This document shows positions 61,242 to 64,000 of a DNA stretch of 64,000 nucleotides, piece after piece. The translations under genes and the position numbers were made by a program. This DNA is from a bacterium (GTDB lineage Bacteria > Planctomycetota > Planctomycetia > Pirellulales > Pirellulaceae). The stretch covers positions 62,001-126,000 of the forward strand of contig JAUIGN010000014.1 in NCBI GenBank assembly GCA_030430075.1, given 5' to 3'. A model generated the notes under the pieces. It saw only the letters and a program-made list of their open reading frames with translations, was not told the DNA's origin and made no database searches. Positions within the stretch are counted from its first letter, which is position 1, and each line of letters opens with the position of its first letter.

Positions 61242-64000
61242 ATGATCTTCAGAAGTTTCGTGATGTTCGGCCTGGCCGTGATCCCGTCCCTGGCAATGGC
61301 GGACGATCCGCTCGACACCGCACAACTGAAATTCTTCGAAACGAACGTGCGGCCGTTGTTGGCGTCGAAGTGTGTGCAATGCCACGGCGCAGAGCAACAG
61401 AAGGGCGAATTGCGGCTCGATTCGCTGGCCGCGATGCTCGCCGGTGGAGAGAGTGGTCCGGCGATTGTCCCTGCCGACCCGGAAGCCAGTCTGCTGATCG
61501 AGGCGATTAACTACGAGTCGTTCGAGATGCCGCCGAAGGGGCAGTTGAGTGCCGATTCGATCGCCATCCTGACCCGTTGGGTGAAGATGGGTGCACCGTG
61601 GCCCGACTCCAAGTCGGACCTGATTCGCAGTTCCGAAAAGACATTCACCGCGGAAGACCGCAACTGGTGGGCGATCCAGCCGGTTCGTGAACCAGCAGTT
61701 CCCGAGGACGGCGGCGACTGGGCGAGAAACGAAATTGATCGATTCGTCGCGCGGAAGCTCACTGCCGCGGGCCTCCAACCGGCACCCGAAGCGGACCGCT
61801 ACGAGCTCGTTCGCCGGGCTTACTTCGACCTGCACGGCCTGCCGCCGACGCCCGCTCAAATCGAGCAGTTTGTCCATGACGAGCGGCCCGATGCCTGGCA
61901 ACGATTAATTCGCCAACTGCTGGAAAGTCCGCGTTACGGCGAGCGTTGGGCACAGCACTGGCTTGACGTTGTGCGGTACGCTGAAAGCGACGGATACAAC
62001 GAGGATGCGTTTCGGCCGAGCGCCAGTGCCTTTCGCGATTACGTGATCCGTTCGCTGAACGACGACAAGCCCTACGACCAGTTTGTCCGCGAACACCTGG
62101 CCGGCGACGAGATTGCACCGGACGACCCTGACGTCTTTATCGGCACGGCCTACTTGCGGCACGGCATCTACGAATGGAACCAACGCAACGCGCGCATGCA
62201 CTGGGGGCTGATTATCAACGAAATGACTCGCGTCACCGGCGAGGCTTTCCTGGGGATCGGCATCGGCTGCGCCGAGTGTCACGATCACAAGTTCGATCCG
62301 ATTCTGCAGCAGGACTATTACGGTTTGCAGGCTTTTCTGTCGTCGGTCGCCTGGCCGATGGAGCGGCCGTTGGCAGGCCCGGACGAGGTTGCCGCTCATC
62401 GCCAACAGTTACAGGCCTGGGAAGAGGCCACGAAGGCGATCCGTGATGAGATGCACGGCCTGGCGAAAGAGCCGTTTGATAGCAACCAGGCGTATATTGT
62501 CGGACAGTTTCCCGACGACATTCAGGCGATCTATCACAAACCGGATTCGGAGAAGACCACGTACGAGCGGCAATTGTCCTATCTGGTGCACCGGCAAGCG
62601 CAGCGGGCGGCGACCCGTTACGACTATGAAAAGGCCCTCAAGGGCAAGCCGGAAAAACTCAAGCGGTATCACGAACTGCAAGCCGAGTTAAAAAAGTTCG
62701 AATCGCTCAAGCCGGCGCCGCTGCCGAACGCCTTCGTCGCCACGGATGTCGGACCGGAGCCGGCGCCGACCTACCTGCTGACCCGAACCACGAAAGAAGA
62801 GGTCGCGCCGTCGTTCCTGGCGCTGCTGGGGGCCGACCCGCCCAAAATCACACCTACCGAATCGACCACCGGACGCCGGACCGCCTTGGCCAACTGGATC
62901 GCCCGCGACGACAACCCGCTTTCGACGCGTGTGATCGTGAATCGGGTCTGGCAACGCCACTTTGGAAAAGGCATTGTCCCCACACCCAACGATTTTGGCA
63001 CGTTGGGCGAGCCACCCAGCCACCCCGAGTTGCTCGATTGGTTGACGCGTCGTTTTCTCGCAGAAGGGTGGCGAATCAAGCCGCTTCACGAATTGCTGAT
63101 GAACAGCGCCACCTACCGGCAGACCGCGTACCGCGAACCCTCTGCAGAAGAAGCGGAAGTCGACCCAACCAACCGCTTACTGTGGCGGTTTCGCCCACAA
63201 CGGCTGGACGCGGAACAGGTTCGCGACGCGATGCTGGCGGTCTCAGGCGAACTCCAACACCGTGAGGGGGGCACTTCCGTGAACGGCACGACGCCGGTTC
63301 GCAGCGTCTATGTCATCAAGAAGCGGAACAAGCCCGACGAAATGCTGAGCGGGTTCGATGCGCCATTAGGCTTTGAATCGGCACCCGACCGGATTGCCAC
63401 GACGACGCCGGTTCAATCGTTGCTGTTGGCCAACGGCGGGTGGGCCCTGGATCGTTCGCGGGCGTTTGCCAAACGGTTGTTGGCGGGCAAAGGACAACTT
63501 GAACCGGACGACGTCCGCAGGGCATACCGGCTCGTTTTCGGCCGGGAGGCCACTGCCGACGAAGTCGGCGAGGCCGTGGAGTTTGTGCGCGGGCAATCAG
63601 CCGTGGCCGCTGCCCCTGCGGGCGCCGACAAATTCCCCAACGAAACCGGATTGCGACCGCGGAGCCAGCACTTCGGCGCCGTGAAGGATGTTGAGCTCGG
63701 TCCAAAAACGCTCTGGATCCAGCCTGGCAGCCGTTTCGAGCGTCTGCACGTTCAACAGGCAGACGGCTTGGACGCGCAGTTCACCGTTGAAGCGATTACC
63801 AACCTCGATCGCCTCTATCCCGATGCCAGCGTGAATACGTTGCTTTCCCGCTGGAACGGCAGCACGAAGACGAACGGTTGGAACATCGGCGTCACGAGCA
63901 CGAAGTCAGCCTATCAACCCCGCAACTTCATTGTGCAACTGGTCGGCCGCACGTTTCAGGATGAACCGGCGTATGAGGTGGTTGCTTCCGGATTGCGATT
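61242..64000 (+). CDS. PSCyt1-DUF1549-DUF1553 (PSD1) protein with LamG-like insert, 3' partial
   Basis: At least 919 residues, running off the right edge. The ATG at 61242 has GAAAGGTGGT upstream. Signal peptide MIFRSFVMFGLAVIPSLAMA. The cytochrome domain has CVQCHG and FEMPPKGQL. DUF1549 shows RYAESDGYNEDAFRP, a second heme-like motif CAECHDHKFDPILQQDYY and AYLRHGIYEWNQRNARM. DUF1553 shows RTALANWIARDDNPLSTRVIVNRVWQRH, described here in part, and DFGTLGEPPSHPELLDWL. After about residue 800 a beta-rich segment begins (LDAQFTVEAITNLDRLYPDASVNTLLSRWNG), resembling a LamG/concanavalin-like domain. This makes it longer than the 821-residue paralogue at 17433-19898. A DUF1501 partner would be expected just beyond the window. 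Confidence 0.92.
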   Translation, partial: MIFRSFVMFGLAVIPSLAMADDPLDTAQLKFFETNVRPLLASKCVQCHGAEQQKGELRLDSLAAMLAGGESGPAIVPADPEASLLIEAINYESFEMPPKGQLSADSIAILTRWVKMGAPWPDSKSDLIRSSEKTFTAEDRNWWAIQPVREPAVPEDGGDWARNEIDRFVARKLTAAGLQPAPEADRYELVRRAYFDLHGLPPTPAQIEQFVHDERPDAWQRLIRQLLESPRYGERWAQHWLDVVRYAESDGYNEDAFRPSASAFRDYVIRSLNDDKPYDQFVREHLAGDEIAPDDPDVFIGTAYLRHGIYEWNQRNARMHWGLIINEMTRVTGEAFLGIGIGCAECHDHKFDPILQQDYYGLQAFLSSVAWPMERPLAGPDEVAAHRQQLQAWEEATKAIRDEMHGLAKEPFDSNQAYIVGQFPDDIQAIYHKPDSEKTTYERQLSYLVHRQAQRAATRYDYEKALKGKPEKLKRYHELQAELKKFESLKPAPLPNAFVATDVGPEPAPTYLLTRTTKEEVAPSFLALLGADPPKITPTESTTGRRTALANWIARDDNPLSTRVIVNRVWQRHFGKGIVPTPNDFGTLGEPPSHPELLDWLTRRFLAEGWRIKPLHELLMNSATYRQTAYREPSAEEAEVDPTNRLLWRFRPQRLDAEQVRDAMLAVSGELQHREGGTSVNGTTPVRSVYVIKKRNKPDEMLSGFDAPLGFESAPDRIATTTPVQSLLLANGGWALDRSRAFAKRLLAGKGQLEPDDVRRAYRLVFGREATADEVGEAVEFVRGQSAVAAAPAGADKFPNETGLRPRSQHFGAVKDVELGPKTLWIQPGSRFERLHVQQADGLDAQFTVEAITNLDRLYPDASVNTLLSRWNGSTKTNGWNIGVTSTKSAYQPRNFIVQLVGRTFQDEPAYEVVASGLR

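Overview
The window looks like a planctomycete chromosome segment, most likely a Pirellulales-type organism. The sequence is GC-rich. It carries gene families that are typical of, or strongly enriched in, this phylum: PSCyt/DUF1549/DUF1553, DUF1501, DUF1552, DUF1592/DUF1588/DUF1587, DUF1080 and ThuA proteins, TIGR02603-type heme-binding proteins, Tat-exported Gfo/Idh/MocA oxidoreductases, WD40-type Ser/Thr kinases paired with ECF sigma factors, and exported proteins with the LEPR-XLL-like N-terminal motif. No rRNA, tRNA, CRISPR array or insertion sequence was recognised. Both ends cut through genes. || Layout: 1-5149 holds a cut cupredoxin/cytochrome fusion, a ThuA protein and a TPR-VCBS-ASPIC protein. 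5400-6779 is a sigma-54 activator with an unusual Cys-containing PAS domain. 7059-12408 holds small housekeeping or hypothetical genes (methyltransferase, GNAT, S41 protease with a clear sigma-70 promoter). 12575-25783 is a catabolic/surface block: two Gfo/Idh/MocA oxidoreductases, a PSD1 + DUF1501 pair headed by a small coupled protein, a DUF1592 + DUF1552 pair, and a DUF1080 protein. 25825-27505 carries two RNA methyltransferases. 27765-39686 is a signalling island: WD40 kinase, large dockerin/GEVED/metalloprotease surface protein, ECF sigma, zinc-finger kinase with coiled coil, second ECF sigma. || 39872-43300 holds a methyltransferase divergent from an asparagine-synthetase-like amidotransferase and a nitrilase-superfamily amidase. 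43482-55173 (minus strand) is a complete bidirectional NAD-linked [NiFe] hydrogenase locus in the order hoxE-F-U-Y-H-(protease)-hypF-C-D-E-A-B. HoxEFU forms the NADH-linked diaphorase and HoxYH the hydrogenase. HypA-F build the NiFe(CN)2CO site, and the protease trims the HoxH C-terminus. A perfect CRP/FNR-type palindrome lies upstream of hoxE. Two direct copies of a dispersed repeat of about 150 bp bracket the structural genes. || 55844-60683 holds an exported DJ-1/PfpI protein with a duplicated C-terminal motif and a divergent TadG/TadE/Flp pseudopilin cluster. It is followed by a broken FecR-like fragment and a second PSD1 gene that runs off the right edge. || Recurring non-coding themes are GTTA-loop hairpin repeats and short 15-16 bp tandem duplications, mostly between genes.
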